DNA of 64,000 bases from Weeksellaceae bacterium (lineage in GTDB: Bacteria; Bacteroidota; Bacteroidia; Flavobacteriales; Weeksellaceae), in assembly GCA_022013695.1 (NCBI GenBank), contig JAKLPS010000006.1:1-64000 (forward strand), written 5' to 3'. Below are positions 33,448 through 42,542 of this stretch, one piece after another (the first letter of the stretch is position 1; every line of letters starts with the position of its first letter). The notes below the pieces were generated by a model. That model worked only from the letters and a program-made list of their open reading frames with translations, made no database searches and was not told where the DNA came from. A program made the translations under genes and the position numbers.

Positions 33448-34155
33448 CTACCTTCGATTGCCTAATAGCAATGAGGCAAAATAAAGGAGTTGAGCGAGTG
33501 ATCCCAAAGCTGCCACAACGTATGTTCTTGCGGCCCATTTCAAAGAATCTTCGGCACCTGCATATTCTTCCCGAGAAACGGTCCCGGTGGTCTCCAGCCA
33601 TTTCAAAGCGCGGTTACTGGCATCGTACTCCACTGGTAATGTGATAAAGGCAAATAAAGTGGTCACCGCGAAGAGAAGGACGCCAATGGCCAACACAGTA
33701 GTATTTCCATTTGGATTATCGATGCTTCTTGTTGCGGCCATTATGACGATCCCTGCAAGCAAAACGAACTGTAAAAGATTGGAACTGATATTCACAATTG
33801 GAACCATTTTGGATCTCAATTGTAACATTGCATAACCCACAGCGTGCTGCACAGCGTGACCGCACTCGTGAGCGGCAACAGCCGCTGCCGCCGCATTTCT
33901 TTGCATATAAACGCCTTCCGAAAGATTGACTGTTTTGGTTTCAGGATTATAATGATCCGTCAATTGTCCTGGAACAGAAACGACTTGAACATCTGTAATT
34001 CCGTTGTCCCGCAGCATCTTTTCGGCGATCTCTTTACCAGAAAGTCCATTACTCAGTTGCACTTTGGAATAATGTTCGAATTTGGATTTGAGTCTGGAAG
34101 AAACAATCCAGCTCAGCAACATAGAAACTCCGATAATTAAATAATAAACGCTCAT
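33448..34155 (-). CDS. YugP-type zinc metallopeptidase, membrane-bound
   Basis: 235 aa. An N-terminal membrane helix, then the zinc motif in AAHECGHAVQHA (HExxH), a longer family pattern (NLSEGVYMQRNAAAAAVAAH), two central helices (about 125-180) and a C-terminal helix. It matches the neutral zinc metallopeptidase family (DUF2227/YugP), whose substrate is unknown. A -7 box (TATTTTTG, minus strand, 34173-34180) lies just upstream, divergent from the GNAT gene promoter. Confidence 0.92.
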   Translation of the reverse strand: MSVYYLIIGVSMLLSWIVSSRLKSKFEHYSKVQLSNGLSGKEIAEKMLRDNGITDVQVVSVPGQLTDHYNPETKTVNLSEGVYMQRNAAAAAVAAHECGHAVQHAVGYAMLQLRSKMVPIVNISSNLLQFVLLAGIVIMAATRSIDNPNGNTTVLAIGVLLFAVTTLFAFITLPVEYDASNRALKWLETTGTVSREEYAGAEDSLKWAARTYVVAALGSLAQLLYFASLLLGNRR

Positions 34156-34216
34156 TTTAGTTTGAATTTACACAAAAATAAATTACGTCTCTGGAAGTAA
34201 AAAGTATGCCAAAGCA

Positions 34217-34246
34217 TTGCTGTTTTTTCCTTAAAAACTATCTTTG
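34217..34246 (+). promoter_or_regulatory. promoter of the GNAT-like gene
   Basis: TTG (34217-34219), a 19-nt spacer, TATCTTTG (34239-34246), then C; 20 nt before the ATG. Confidence 0.65.
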
Positions 34247-34266
34247 CTTTCTCGATCAACAAGAAT

Positions 34267-35397
34267 ATGGCAAATATCAATATAAAGCAAGTAATTACTG
34301 AAAAAGAGCAGATGGATTTCCTCAAATTTCCGATGGAACTCTATAAAAATGATCCCAATTACGTCCCACCCTTAATCGAAGAAGAACGCAATATCTGGAA
34401 AAAAAAGGAGAATCCGGCGCTGAGCTATTCTGAAGCAAAGCAGTTTCTGGCTTATAAAAACGGTAAAATTGTCGGGAGAATTGCTGTGTTAATTAATAGA
34501 AAAGAGGAAAAGGAACTGGGCATCGGCAAAGTTAGATTTGGCTGGCTGGATTTTGTTGATGATGCCGAAGTGTCGCAAGCGTTGATGAATGAAGCGATAA
34601 AATTTGCACAAGAAAACCAAATGCGGAAAATCGAAGGGCCAATGGGCTTTACGAATCTAGACAAAGCAGGAATGCTGACTTTCGGTTTTGACAAATTGGC
34701 AACGATGATCGGGCTTTATAATTATGACTACTACCCAAAACATCTGGAAAATCTCGGCTTCGTAAAGGAAAAAGAATGGGTAGAATTTGAGTTGCAGTTT
34801 CCAGAAATTTTGCCCGAAAAAGTTGAAAAATTCAGTTCTTTGATCGCTCAGAAATACAAGCTTCGCACTTTGAAATTCCGCCATAAAAAAGAAATCTTGC
34901 CGTACGTAGAGTCGATGTTCAAATTATTAGATGAGACGTACAAACATCTCTCGACTTACACCCCCCTCTCTGCCGAACAGATCAAAACTTACAAAGAAAA
35001 ATATTTTGGATTTATCGCCAAAGATTACATCACTTGTGTCGCGGATGAGAATAATGACTTAGTCGCATTTGCCATTACGATGCCTTCCTATTCGGCGGCC
35101 TTGCAAAAATCCAAGGGAAAGCTTTTCCCATTTGGTTGGTGGTATTTTTTGCAGGCGGGCAAGAGGAACGACCGTGCTAATTTTTATTTAATCGGCATCC
35201 ATCCGGACTATCAGAGACGCGGTGTGACATCGATGATTTTCAAAGCGATCCAAGAAAATTTGAAAACAAAAGGAATCAAATATCTGGAGACCAATCCCGA
35301 GCTGGAAGAAAATAAGAGTGTGCAATTGCTGTGGCAGGAGTACCATCCTGTAAATCACAAAAGGCGACGAACTTACTCATTAGAAATCAAAAAATAG
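34267..35397 (+). CDS. GNAT-superfamily acyltransferase-like protein
   Basis: 376 aa, cytoplasmic. An N-terminal part (about 1-180) with KIVGRIAVLINR and GFTNLDKAGMLTFGF, and a C-terminal GNAT domain (about 200-376) with the acetyl-CoA loop IGIHPDYQRRGVTSMIF, point to a double-GNAT protein. The family is common in Bacteroidetes and has no known acceptor. The small membrane protein gene downstream is 71 bp away on the same strand. Confidence 0.85.
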   Translation: MANINIKQVITEKEQMDFLKFPMELYKNDPNYVPPLIEEERNIWKKKENPALSYSEAKQFLAYKNGKIVGRIAVLINRKEEKELGIGKVRFGWLDFVDDAEVSQALMNEAIKFAQENQMRKIEGPMGFTNLDKAGMLTFGFDKLATMIGLYNYDYYPKHLENLGFVKEKEWVEFELQFPEILPEKVEKFSSLIAQKYKLRTLKFRHKKEILPYVESMFKLLDETYKHLSTYTPLSAEQIKTYKEKYFGFIAKDYITCVADENNDLVAFAITMPSYSAALQKSKGKLFPFGWWYFLQAGKRNDRANFYLIGIHPDYQRRGVTSMIFKAIQENLKTKGIKYLETNPELEENKSVQLLWQEYHPVNHKRRRTYSLEIKK

Positions 35398-35468
35398 GCG
35401 ATAAATTAAGCACCCGTTTAACAAAAATCAGTTCATCAATAAGAAATAAAAATCAAAAAAAATTCATT

Positions 35469-35648
35469 TTGAAAAAGCAACTTTATCTCTATGCTGGCCT
35501 GATCATTTTGTTCATAGCCTATAATTTTTACAAGCCCATCAAAGACGAGAGAATCGATGCTGCGGTCAACATCTTGTTTGCCAGTGCGTTATTTCTCTAC
35601 ATTGCCTATATCGCATATCTTGTGCTCAAGAAGATGGGTAAAAAATAG
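35469..35648 (+). CDS. small two-helix membrane protein
   Basis: 59 aa from a TTG start: KKQLYLYAGLIILFIAYNFY is one hydrophobic helix and NILFASALFLYIAYIAYLVL a second, with lysines at both ends. No ATG is available in frame before the first helix. It follows the GNAT-like gene and precedes the nuo promoter. Unknown function; conserved-looking topology makes it probably real. Confidence 0.65.
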   Translation: MKKQLYLYAGLIILFIAYNFYKPIKDERIDAAVNILFASALFLYIAYIAYLVLKKMGKK

Positions 35649-35745
35649 ACTCCGAATACTATTTATAACTATTCTAAATTCATAAAAATACTTTTCCCTT
35701 CTTTACATAAACCTGATAATTTATCTATATTAAATCTTTATTTAG

Positions 35746-35753
35746 TAATTTTG
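35746..35753 (+). promoter_or_regulatory. -7 promoter box of the nuo operon
   Basis: TAATTTTG then C, 20 nt before the nuoA ATG. No TTG at -33. It is the only promoter-like site I see before the 14-kb operon, though internal promoters in the longer spacers cannot be excluded. Confidence 0.55.
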
Positions 35754-35773
35754 CATAGTTAATTTAGACCTTT

Positions 35774-36145
35774 ATGAATTTACCCGAAAATTATATTCCG
35801 ATACTTATTCAGGCTGCCGTTGGTCTCGGATTTGTTGCAATTTCTTTGTTGGGCGCTCATTTTTTGGGACCTCAACAGAAAAAAGGGAATTCAGTCAAGA
35901 ACTCGAGTTGGGAATGTGGTATTCCGGTAGAAGGCAACGCCAGAACACCATTTTCTATTCGCTACTTCTTGACGGCAGTTTTGTTTGTGCTATTCGATAT
36001 AGAGATCGTATTTTTCTATCCTTATGCCGTCAACTTCAGAGAATATGGGATCGAGGGTTTCCTTGCCGTTCTTACATTTGTGGCCATTTTCTTTGTTGCT
36101 TTTTTCTATGTTTGGAAAAGAGGTGCTTTGGATTGGGACAAGTAA
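35774..36145 (+). CDS. nuoA: NADH-quinone oxidoreductase subunit A
   Basis: A 123-aa membrane subunit of complex I with three helices. Family marks: SSWECGIPVEGNARTPFSIRYF (the loop with the conserved Cys that lines the quinone cavity), FDIEIVFFYPYA and the last helix ending FYVWKRGALDWDK. First gene of nuoA-N. Length and topology are typical. Confidence 0.97.
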   Translation: MNLPENYIPILIQAAVGLGFVAISLLGAHFLGPQQKKGNSVKNSSWECGIPVEGNARTPFSIRYFLTAVLFVLFDIEIVFFYPYAVNFREYGIEGFLAVLTFVAIFFVAFFYVWKRGALDWDK

Positions 36146-36225
36146 AGGATTTTTAAATTATAATTTTGGACGGTTTTACGACCCATTCAAAATCAAGTCA
36201 ATTTTTTAATCAAAAATCAAAAAAA

Positions 36226-36786
36226 ATGTCAGACAATAAACCAATAATAAAAACAGACGCGCCTGCTCCTCCAGGATTTGAAGGCGAAGGCTTTTTCGCA
36301 ACGCAATTGAGCAGCGTCATTGGGATGGCAAGAAAATATTCCCTTTGGCCATTGCCCTTTGCAACCTCTTGCTGCGGTATCGAATTTATGGCAACATTGA
36401 ATCCCACTTTCGATGCTTCAAGATTTGGAATGGAAAGAAACTCATTCTCCCCAAGACAGGCCGATATGCTGATGGTGTGCGGCACGATTGCCAAGAAATT
36501 GGCTCCCGTCTTGAAAGAAGTTTATACCCAGATGGCCGAGCCCAAATGGGTGGTTGCTGTCGGTGCTTGCGCCTCTAGCGGTGGTATTTTTGATACTTAC
36601 TCTGTTCTGCAAGGAATCGATAAAATTATTCCGGTTGACGTTTACGTTCCTGGATGTCCGCCCAGACCAGAACAAATCATTGAAGGCGTTATGCAGGTGC
36701 AGGCTTTAGCAGAAAGCGAAAGTGTAAGAAGAAGAGACATGCCGGAATATCAACATTTGCTGGACTCCTACAACATTAGCAACTAA
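36226..36786 (+). CDS. nuoB: NADH-quinone oxidoreductase subunit B
   Basis: 186-residue-class subunit (186 codons before the stop) carrying iron-sulfur cluster N2, the last electron carrier before quinone. Cluster ligands are the tandem Cys in [10 protein letters not shown], the Cys in VGACASSGG and the Cys in [12 protein letters not shown] at 36226 is chosen; an upstream in-frame ATG at 36166 adds 20 residues foreign to the family. 80 bp after nuoA. Confidence 0.97.
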   Translation: MSDNKPIIKTDAPAPPGFEGEGFFATQLSSVIGMARKYSLWPLPFATSCCGIEFMATLNPTFDASRFGMERNSFSPRQADMLMVCGTIAKKLAPVLKEVYTQMAEPKWVVAVGACASSGGIFDTYSVLQGIDKIIPVDVYVPGCPPRPEQIIEGVMQVQALAESESVRRRDMPEYQHLLDSYNISN

Positions 36787-36792
36787 GGCAAG

Positions 36793-37287
36793 ATGACGAA
36801 CGAATTTGTATTAGAAGCAATCACAAGAGAATTTCCTGGCGCTGTTATTTCTAGTTCAGAACCTTACGGAATGCTGACTTTGGAGATCAAAAAAGAGGAA
36901 CTCAAGAAGCTTATTCATTACCTGAAAGATTCATCTTTGGAAATTAATTTTTTGACGGACATCTGCGGAATTCACTATCCTGAGACGCCAGAGCAAGAAA
37001 TCGGCGTGATCTATCATTTGCACAATATGATGACCAATTTCAGAATCCGCCTCAAAATTTTTATGAAGAGAGAAGATATCGAAGTCGATTCTCTCACGGA
37101 CTTATACGCAGGTGCCAATTGGATGGAAAGAGAAACTTTTGATTTCTACGGCATCCAATTCACCGGGCATCCCGACCTTAGAGCCATCCTTAATATGGAA
37201 GACTTAGGTTACCACCCGATGCTGAAGGAATATCGGCTGGAGGACGGCACAAGAACGGATAAGAACGACAGCATGTTCGGAAGATAG
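36793..37287 (+). CDS. nuoC: NADH-quinone oxidoreductase subunit C
   Basis: A 164-aa peripheral-arm subunit (30-kDa subunit family) with the signature ERETFDFYGIQFTGHPDLR. It is separate from nuoD, not fused as in E. coli. Starts 6 bp after nuoB. The spacer to nuoD holds a 7-bp-period array. Confidence 0.96.
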   Translation: MTNEFVLEAITREFPGAVISSSEPYGMLTLEIKKEELKKLIHYLKDSSLEINFLTDICGIHYPETPEQEIGVIYHLHNMMTNFRIRLKIFMKREDIEVDSLTDLYAGANWMERETFDFYGIQFTGHPDLRAILNMEDLGYHPMLKEYRLEDGTRTDKNDSMFGR

Positions 37288-37298
37288 ATTATAATAAA

Positions 37299-37354
37299 TG
37301 ATAACTGATGACAAATAAATGAATATCAATCATCAGCAATCAATTATCAATTGT
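37299..37354 (+). repeat. degenerate 7-bp tandem array, nuoC/nuoD spacer
   Basis: Eight phased heptamers: TGATAAC, TGATGAC, AAATAAA, TGAATAT, CAATCAT, CAGCAAT, CAATTAT, CAATTGT. The first two and last two pairs match at 6 of 7; the last four share CA at the start and T at the end. Ends 6 bp before the nuoD ATG. Confidence 0.6.
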
Positions 37355-37360
37355 AAAAAT

Positions 37361-38584
37361 ATGAAAGATAACTCATTATCTAATATCATTAACCAGCACG
37401 AAAGCAATGAACAGATCGACGGGCAATTGTACACCCTCAATCTTGGTCCTACACACCCCGCTACCCACGGGATTTTCCAAAATGTGTTGACGATGGACGG
37501 CGAAAGAATCTTGCACGCGGAACAAACAGTGGGCTATATTCACCGAGCCTTTGAAAAAATCTCCGAAAGAAGAAATTTTGCTCAAATCACTACACTGACC
37601 GACAGGATGAATTACTGTTCCTCGCCCATCAACAATCTGGGTTGGCATATGACCGTAGAAAAATTGATCGGAGTCAAAGTTCCAAAACGTGTCGATTACA
37701 TGCGGGTAATTATGATGGAACTGGCAAGAATAGCCGACCACCTGATTTGCAACGGGGTCACCGGAATGGATACCGGCGCCATTACGGGATTAACTTATAT
37801 GTTCATAGAAAGAGAACGCATCTATAATTTATATGAGGAAATATGCGGGGCTAGGATGACGACCAATATGGGAAGAATCGGCGGATTTGAAAGAGACTTC
37901 AGTCCTAAGTTCCACGAATTGATTCAGGATTTCTTGAAAACTTTCCCAGACAGATTTGCAGAGTTCGGTCAACTATTAGAAAGAAACCGCATCTTTATGG
38001 ACAGAACCATCGGTGCTGGCGCAATTTCCGCAGAACGCGCCTTGAGCTACAGTTTTACAGGTCCCAACCTTCGTGCAGCAGGCGTAGATTATGATGTAAG
38101 AGTAGCACAACCCTATTCATCTTACGAGGATTTCGATTTTATCATTCCTGTAGGAACAGCCGGCGATACCTACGATCGTTTCATGGTTCGTCAGCAAGAA
38201 GTTTGGGAATCAATAAAAATCATTAAGCAAGCTTATGAAAACCTTCCAGAGGGACCATTTCATGCAGATGTGCCAGACTTTTATCTTCCAGAGAAAGCCG
38301 ATGTGTACAACAAAATGGAAGCTTTGATCTACCACTTCAAAATCGTAATGGGAGAAACAGATGTGCCAAAGGGTGAAGTTTACCACGCTGTAGAAGGTGG
38401 TAACGGAGAATTAGGATTTTACTTGGTGAGCGATGGCGGAAGAACGCCGTACAGATTACACTTCAGAAGACCCTGTTTCATTTATTATCAAGCGTATCCG
38501 GAGATGATCACCGGCGCCGTAATATCCGATGCAATTGTGACAATGTCTAGTATAAACATTATTGCCGGGGAGTTAGACGCATAA
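37361..38584 (+). CDS. nuoD: NADH-quinone oxidoreductase subunit D
   Basis: A 407-aa 49-kDa-type subunit that forms the quinone pocket with NuoB. Marks: NLGPTHPATHGIFQNVLTMD, GYIHRAFEK, the DRMNY block, and the C-terminal YRLHFRRPCF near cluster N2. ATG at 37361 is chosen; an in-frame ATG at 37319 would translate the repeat array (NHQQSIINCK), which is not family sequence. Confidence 0.97.
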   Translation: MKDNSLSNIINQHESNEQIDGQLYTLNLGPTHPATHGIFQNVLTMDGERILHAEQTVGYIHRAFEKISERRNFAQITTLTDRMNYCSSPINNLGWHMTVEKLIGVKVPKRVDYMRVIMMELARIADHLICNGVTGMDTGAITGLTYMFIERERIYNLYEEICGARMTTNMGRIGGFERDFSPKFHELIQDFLKTFPDRFAEFGQLLERNRIFMDRTIGAGAISAERALSYSFTGPNLRAAGVDYDVRVAQPYSSYEDFDFIIPVGTAGDTYDRFMVRQQEVWESIKIIKQAYENLPEGPFHADVPDFYLPEKADVYNKMEALIYHFKIVMGETDVPKGEVYHAVEGGNGELGFYLVSDGGRTPYRLHFRRPCFIYYQAYPEMITGAVISDAIVTMSSINIIAGELDA

Positions 38585-38631
38585 AATTGTAAGAAGTATC
38601 ATTGTAAAAGATATAAAGATTAAAAATAGAA

Positions 38632-38666
38632 GTACACTGTACATTGTACATTTTACATTTTACAAC
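38632..38666 (+). repeat. 7-bp tandem array, nuoD/nuoE spacer
   Basis: Five phased heptamers: GTACACT, GTACATT, GTACATT, TTACATT, TTACAAC. Successive matches are 6, 7, 6 and 5 of 7. It ends 8 bp before the nuoE ATG. This is the most regular of the arrays. Confidence 0.75.
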
Positions 38667-38674
38667 AAAATAAA

Positions 38675-39184
38675 ATGAGCGAAACAATTGCTTTTAAACC
38701 TGAAAGTTTAGCGCAGGTTCATAAAATAATAGCGAGATACCCGGAAAGCAGACAAAAATCTGCATTGATTCCCGTCTTGCATCTAGCACAGAAAGAATTT
38801 GATGGTTGGCTGGCTGTTCCAGTAATGGACTATGTGGCTGAATTATTGAGCATCACGCCGATCGAAGTATATGAGGTGGCAACTTTCTATTCGATGTTCA
38901 ACATGAAACCGGTTGGGAAATATGTTTTAGAAGTCTGCAGAACAGGTCCTTGTATGCTGAACGGAAGTGATCATATTCTCGACCACATCAGAACAAAATT
39001 AAATATCAAAGACGGCGAAACTTCTGCAGACGGACTTTTTACTTTGAAGCCAGCAGAATGTCTGGGTGCTTGTGGCTATGCGCCGATGATGCAGCTAGGC
39101 AAGTTCTTCCACGAACATCTGACCACACAAAAAGTAGATGAGATTATTGACCTTTGCAGACAAGGTGCGATTGATTTAGATTAA
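38675..39184 (+). CDS. nuoE: NADH-quinone oxidoreductase subunit E
   Basis: A 169-aa thioredoxin-like 2Fe-2S protein (24-kDa subunit) of the NADH-dehydrogenase module, carrying cluster N1a. Ligands: Cys in VCRTGPCMLNGS (two Cys) and two in AECLGACGYAP. Typical length; between nuoD and nuoF. Confidence 0.97.
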   Translation: MSETIAFKPESLAQVHKIIARYPESRQKSALIPVLHLAQKEFDGWLAVPVMDYVAELLSITPIEVYEVATFYSMFNMKPVGKYVLEVCRTGPCMLNGSDHILDHIRTKLNIKDGETSADGLFTLKPAECLGACGYAPMMQLGKFFHEHLTTQKVDEIIDLCRQGAIDLD

Positions 39185-39268
39185 GAACCAATTAGAAAAT
39201 AATTAAGCAAAAGCTATGACACAAAGCTCGTCTAAGTGCAAAGCCTATTGCTACAAGCTTATAAAACA

Positions 39269-40621
39269 ATGAGTAAAAAACTTTTACTTAAAAACGCACA
39301 TATAGAAGGCATACGCTACTTCGAGACCTACCGAAAAAACGGTGGTTACGAAGTAGCCGAAAAAGCGTTCAAAATGAAACCCGAGGAAATCCTGGAAGAA
39401 GTCAAAGCCTCTGGACTGAGAGGAAGAGGAGGCGCAGGCTTCCCAACCGGATTGAAATGGAGCTTCCTAGCGAAACCAGAAGGCGTACCGAGGCACTTGG
39501 TCGTGAATGCCGATGAGTCCGAGCCCGGCACTTTCAAAGACCGCTACCTGATGGAATTCCTACCTCATTTATTGATTGAAGGAATGTTGATTTCCTCTTA
39601 TGTTTTGGGTTCCAACGTTTCTTATATCTACATCCGAGGAGAATATTCTTGGATTCCAGACATTTTGGAAGAAGCAATTGAGGAAGCCAAAGCCGCCGGA
39701 TTTCTTGGTAAAAATATCTTAGGATCTGGTTTCGATTGCGAAATCTATATTCACAGAGGTGCGGGCGCTTATATCTGTGGCGAGGAAACAGCCTTATTAG
39801 AATCGCTCGAAGGAAAACGAGGAAACCCAAGATTGAAACCACCTTTCCCCGCTGTAAAAGGACTTTGGGAACGCCCCACCGTGGTAAACAACGTAGAATC
39901 CATCGCGGCCATAGTTCCGATTATTGATATCTCGGGCGCCGAATATGCCAAAATCGGCGTAGGAAAATCAACTGGAACAAAATTAATTTCCGCCTGCGGA
40001 AACATCAACAAACCAGGAGTTTATGAAATTGATATGACCATCACCGTCGAAGAATTTATATATTCTGAGGAATATTGTGGTGGAATCCCCAACGGTAAAA
40101 AACTGAAAGCGTGCATTCCCGGAGGAAGCTCTGTCCCAATTGTCCCAGCCAATTTATTACTAAGAACAATCAATGGCGAACCCCGATATATGAATTATGA
40201 ATCCCTTGCTGATGGCGGTTTTGCGACCGGAACGATGATGGGTTCTGGCGGTTTCATCGTTTTAGATGAAGATCAATGCGTGGTGAATCATACGATGACC
40301 ATCGCAAGATTCTATAACCACGAAAGTTGCGGACAGTGCACGCCTTGCCGAGAAGGAACCGGCTGGATGTACAAAATATTAAAAAAAATAGAAAAAGGAG
40401 AAGGCAAAATGGAAGACATCGATTTGCTTTGGGACATCCAAAGAAAAATCGAAGGTAATACGATTTGTCCTCTGGGAGATGCTGCTGCATGGCCAGTTGC
40501 TGCTGCCATCCGACATTTCAGAGATGAGTTTGAATGGCACATCAACAATCCAGAACTCAGCCAAACCCAAAATTACGGACTTGCCCATTATGCAGATCCA
40601 ATACCGGCCGTTGCCAAATAA
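39269..40621 (+). CDS. nuoF: NADH-quinone oxidoreductase subunit F
   Basis: A 450-aa 51-kDa-type subunit that binds NADH, FMN and cluster N3. NADH/FMN site: GLRGRGGAGFPTGLKWSF; FMN loop VNADESEPGTFKDR; cluster ligands in ESCGQCTPCREGTGW and the distal Cys in NTICPLGDAAAW. The ATG at 39269 fits the family; an earlier non-ATG start adds 11 unrelated residues. The 84-bp spacer before it has no clear 7-bp array. Confidence 0.97.
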   Translation: MSKKLLLKNAHIEGIRYFETYRKNGGYEVAEKAFKMKPEEILEEVKASGLRGRGGAGFPTGLKWSFLAKPEGVPRHLVVNADESEPGTFKDRYLMEFLPHLLIEGMLISSYVLGSNVSYIYIRGEYSWIPDILEEAIEEAKAAGFLGKNILGSGFDCEIYIHRGAGAYICGEETALLESLEGKRGNPRLKPPFPAVKGLWERPTVVNNVESIAAIVPIIDISGAEYAKIGVGKSTGTKLISACGNINKPGVYEIDMTITVEEFIYSEEYCGGIPNGKKLKACIPGGSSVPIVPANLLLRTINGEPRYMNYESLADGGFATGTMMGSGGFIVLDEDQCVVNHTMTIARFYNHESCGQCTPCREGTGWMYKILKKIEKGEGKMEDIDLLWDIQRKIEGNTICPLGDAAAWPVAAAIRHFRDEFEWHINNPELSQTQNYGLAHYADPIPAVAK

Positions 40622-40629
40622 GAAAAAGA

Positions 40630-41451
40630 ATGAAGAAGTTTTTGTTGCTTTTATTAGCAATTACAAGTTTACAAAGTGTGAAAGCACAGAGCGAAGCGTT
40701 CAAAAAAGGATCCGTCATGATTTTTTGGGGATGGAACAGAGCTTGGTATTCCAATTCCGACATCCATTTATATGGTCAGGATTATAATTTTACACTGCAT
40801 AATGTCTCAGCTCACGACAGGCCCACGCCCATCAGCGAGTTTGATCATTACATCAATCCTACCAAAATATCGATCCCGCAGGTCAATTATAATGTGACCT
40901 ATTTTATCGAGGACAACTTGGGAATTACTTTCGGGGTAGATCACATGAAATATGTCATGGATCAAAGCCAGACAGTGGATATCACTGGACACATTGATAA
41001 TCCGCAATATGCAGCAATGGTTCATAACGGTAAAATTGACCTTACTAATGGAGAATTTTTGAAATTTGAGCACACCAATGGGTTGAATTACCTTAATTTG
41101 GGTTTGCAAAAATACAATCAGTTGCTGAACAGAAAGAATTTTGATATCTTTTGGGGTGCAGGCGTTGGCGCAGGGGTTCTGGTTCCGAAAACGGATGCAA
41201 CTCTAATGGGAAAAGCTGAAAGTGATCATTTCCATTTGGCAGGCTTTGGACTGGATGCCAGAACAAGCGTCAATCTGCTCTTGTGGAATCATTTTGTAGC
41301 TAAGGCAGAATTCAAATATGCGTATATCAATCTGCCAAGCGTGCGAACAACGCAAGAAAATGTAAAAGTGGACAAAGCCATTCAGGATTTCAACGCTTGC
41401 GAGTTGGTTTTTGGTGTGGGATATACTTTTAATACAAAGAAAATTAAATAA
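40630..41451 (+). CDS. outer-membrane barrel-like protein inserted in the nuo operon
   Basis: 273 aa with a signal peptide (MKKFLLLLLAITSLQSVKA) and a series of alternating strands (FWGWNRAWYSNSDIH, NVTYFIEDNLGITFGVDH, FVAKAEFKYAYINLP, ELVFGVGYTF) typical of a 10-14-strand outer-membrane barrel. It starts 8 bp after the nuoF stop and ends 23 bp before nuoG, so it is co-transcribed with complex I genes, although its product would be in the other membrane. It has no similarity to any complex I subunit that I know. Function unknown. Confidence 0.85.
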   Translation: MKKFLLLLLAITSLQSVKAQSEAFKKGSVMIFWGWNRAWYSNSDIHLYGQDYNFTLHNVSAHDRPTPISEFDHYINPTKISIPQVNYNVTYFIEDNLGITFGVDHMKYVMDQSQTVDITGHIDNPQYAAMVHNGKIDLTNGEFLKFEHTNGLNYLNLGLQKYNQLLNRKNFDIFWGAGVGAGVLVPKTDATLMGKAESDHFHLAGFGLDARTSVNLLLWNHFVAKAEFKYAYINLPSVRTTQENVKVDKAIQDFNACELVFGVGYTFNTKKIK

Positions 41452-41474
41452 AAGCATTTGCTTAAAATATAATT

Positions 41475-42503
41475 ATGAGCGAAGAGGTCAAAAAATTTAA
41501 AGTTACCATAGACGGACAGACAACGGAAGTTTTGCCTGGCACTTCTATCTTGGAAGCGGCAAGACAGATCGGAGGCAAATCTGTGCCGCCAGCGATGTGC
41601 TATTATAGCAAACTGGAAACCAGCGGAGGAAGATGCAGAACGTGCCTGGTAGAAGTATCCAAAGGTTCCGAAGCCGATCCGAGACCCATGCCAAAGTTAG
41701 TCGCAAGTTGCAGAACAGGCGTGATGGACGGGATGGAAGTAAAAAACCTATCATCAGAGAAAGCCCAAGAAGGCCGAAAAGCAGTTACCGAATTTCTATT
41801 GCTAAATCATCCTTTGGATTGCCCAATTTGCGATCAAGCGGGAGAATGCCACCTGCAGGATCTGGGTTACGAGCACGGAAATCTCGAAACAAGAACGGAG
41901 TTTGAGAGACGAACTTTTGATGCCGACGACATCGGTCCATATATTAAACTGAACATGAATCGTTGCATTCTTTGCGCAAGATGCGTGTTGGCAGCCAATC
42001 AATTGACGGAAAAAAGAGAGCACGGAATCCTCTTCAGAGGGGATCACGCCGAGATTTCTACAATGCTGAACAAAGCCTTGGATAATGATTTCATCGGAAA
42101 CGTGATCGACGTTTGCCCCGTGGGCGCATTGACTGACAGAACAGCCCGATTCGCCAGCCGAGTTTGGTTTACAAAACCTTACAACGCCACATGTTCTTGT
42201 ACCAAATGCAGCGGGAAAGCGGTAGTTTGGATGAAGGGTGAAGAAGTAGTGAGAGTAACGGCAAGAAAAAATCAATACGACGAAGTAGAAGATTGGATTT
42301 GTAATGAATGCCGCTTTGAGAAAAAAGACACCAAACTATGGAACATCGAAGGCCCAAGACATATTGACAGACATTCGGTAATTTCTCTGAATCATTATGA
42401 GAAAAACACAGACAGCTACAACGTTTTGGACAATCCTGATGCCAAAGAAATTGGTATTGCAGACGAAAAAGAAATTGAAAAATTAGATAATGAGATCATT
42501 TGA
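41475..42503 (+). CDS. nuoG: NADH-quinone oxidoreductase subunit G, short form
   Basis: 342 aa. It has the 2Fe-2S ferredoxin domain (CYYSKLETSGGRCRTC), the His/Cys cluster (HPLDCPICDQAGECHLQDLGY) split here for reading as HPLDCPICDQAGEC then HLQDLGYEHG, and 4Fe-4S ligands in NRCILCARC and DVCPVGAL. It then ends about 60 residues after a further Cys block (CSCTKCSG, WICNECRF) and lacks the long molybdopterin-oxidoreductase-like domain of the 900-aa E. coli NuoG. The short form is usual in flavobacteria, so it is not a pseudogene. Confidence 0.95.
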   Translation: MSEEVKKFKVTIDGQTTEVLPGTSILEAARQIGGKSVPPAMCYYSKLETSGGRCRTCLVEVSKGSEADPRPMPKLVASCRTGVMDGMEVKNLSSEKAQEGRKAVTEFLLLNHPLDCPICDQAGECHLQDLGYEHGNLETRTEFERRTFDADDIGPYIKLNMNRCILCARCVLAANQLTEKREHGILFRGDHAEISTMLNKALDNDFIGNVIDVCPVGALTDRTARFASRVWFTKPYNATCSCTKCSGKAVVWMKGEEVVRVTARKNQYDEVEDWICNECRFEKKDTKLWNIEGPRHIDRHSVISLNHYEKNTDSYNVLDNPDAKEIGIADEKEIEKLDNEII

Positions 42504-42542
42504 TGCGGAGAACTTCTCAAAATCAAACTCAAAAAAATAGAT

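Noticed and set aside
39185-39268. nuoE/nuoF spacer checked for a 7-bp array because AAGC recurs several times.
   Set aside because: The recurrences are 13 and 17 bp apart and not in a 7-bp phase.
41475-42503. NuoG considered a truncated pseudogene because it is 342 aa.
   Set aside because: All expected cluster ligands are present and the short form is normal in flavobacterial complex I.
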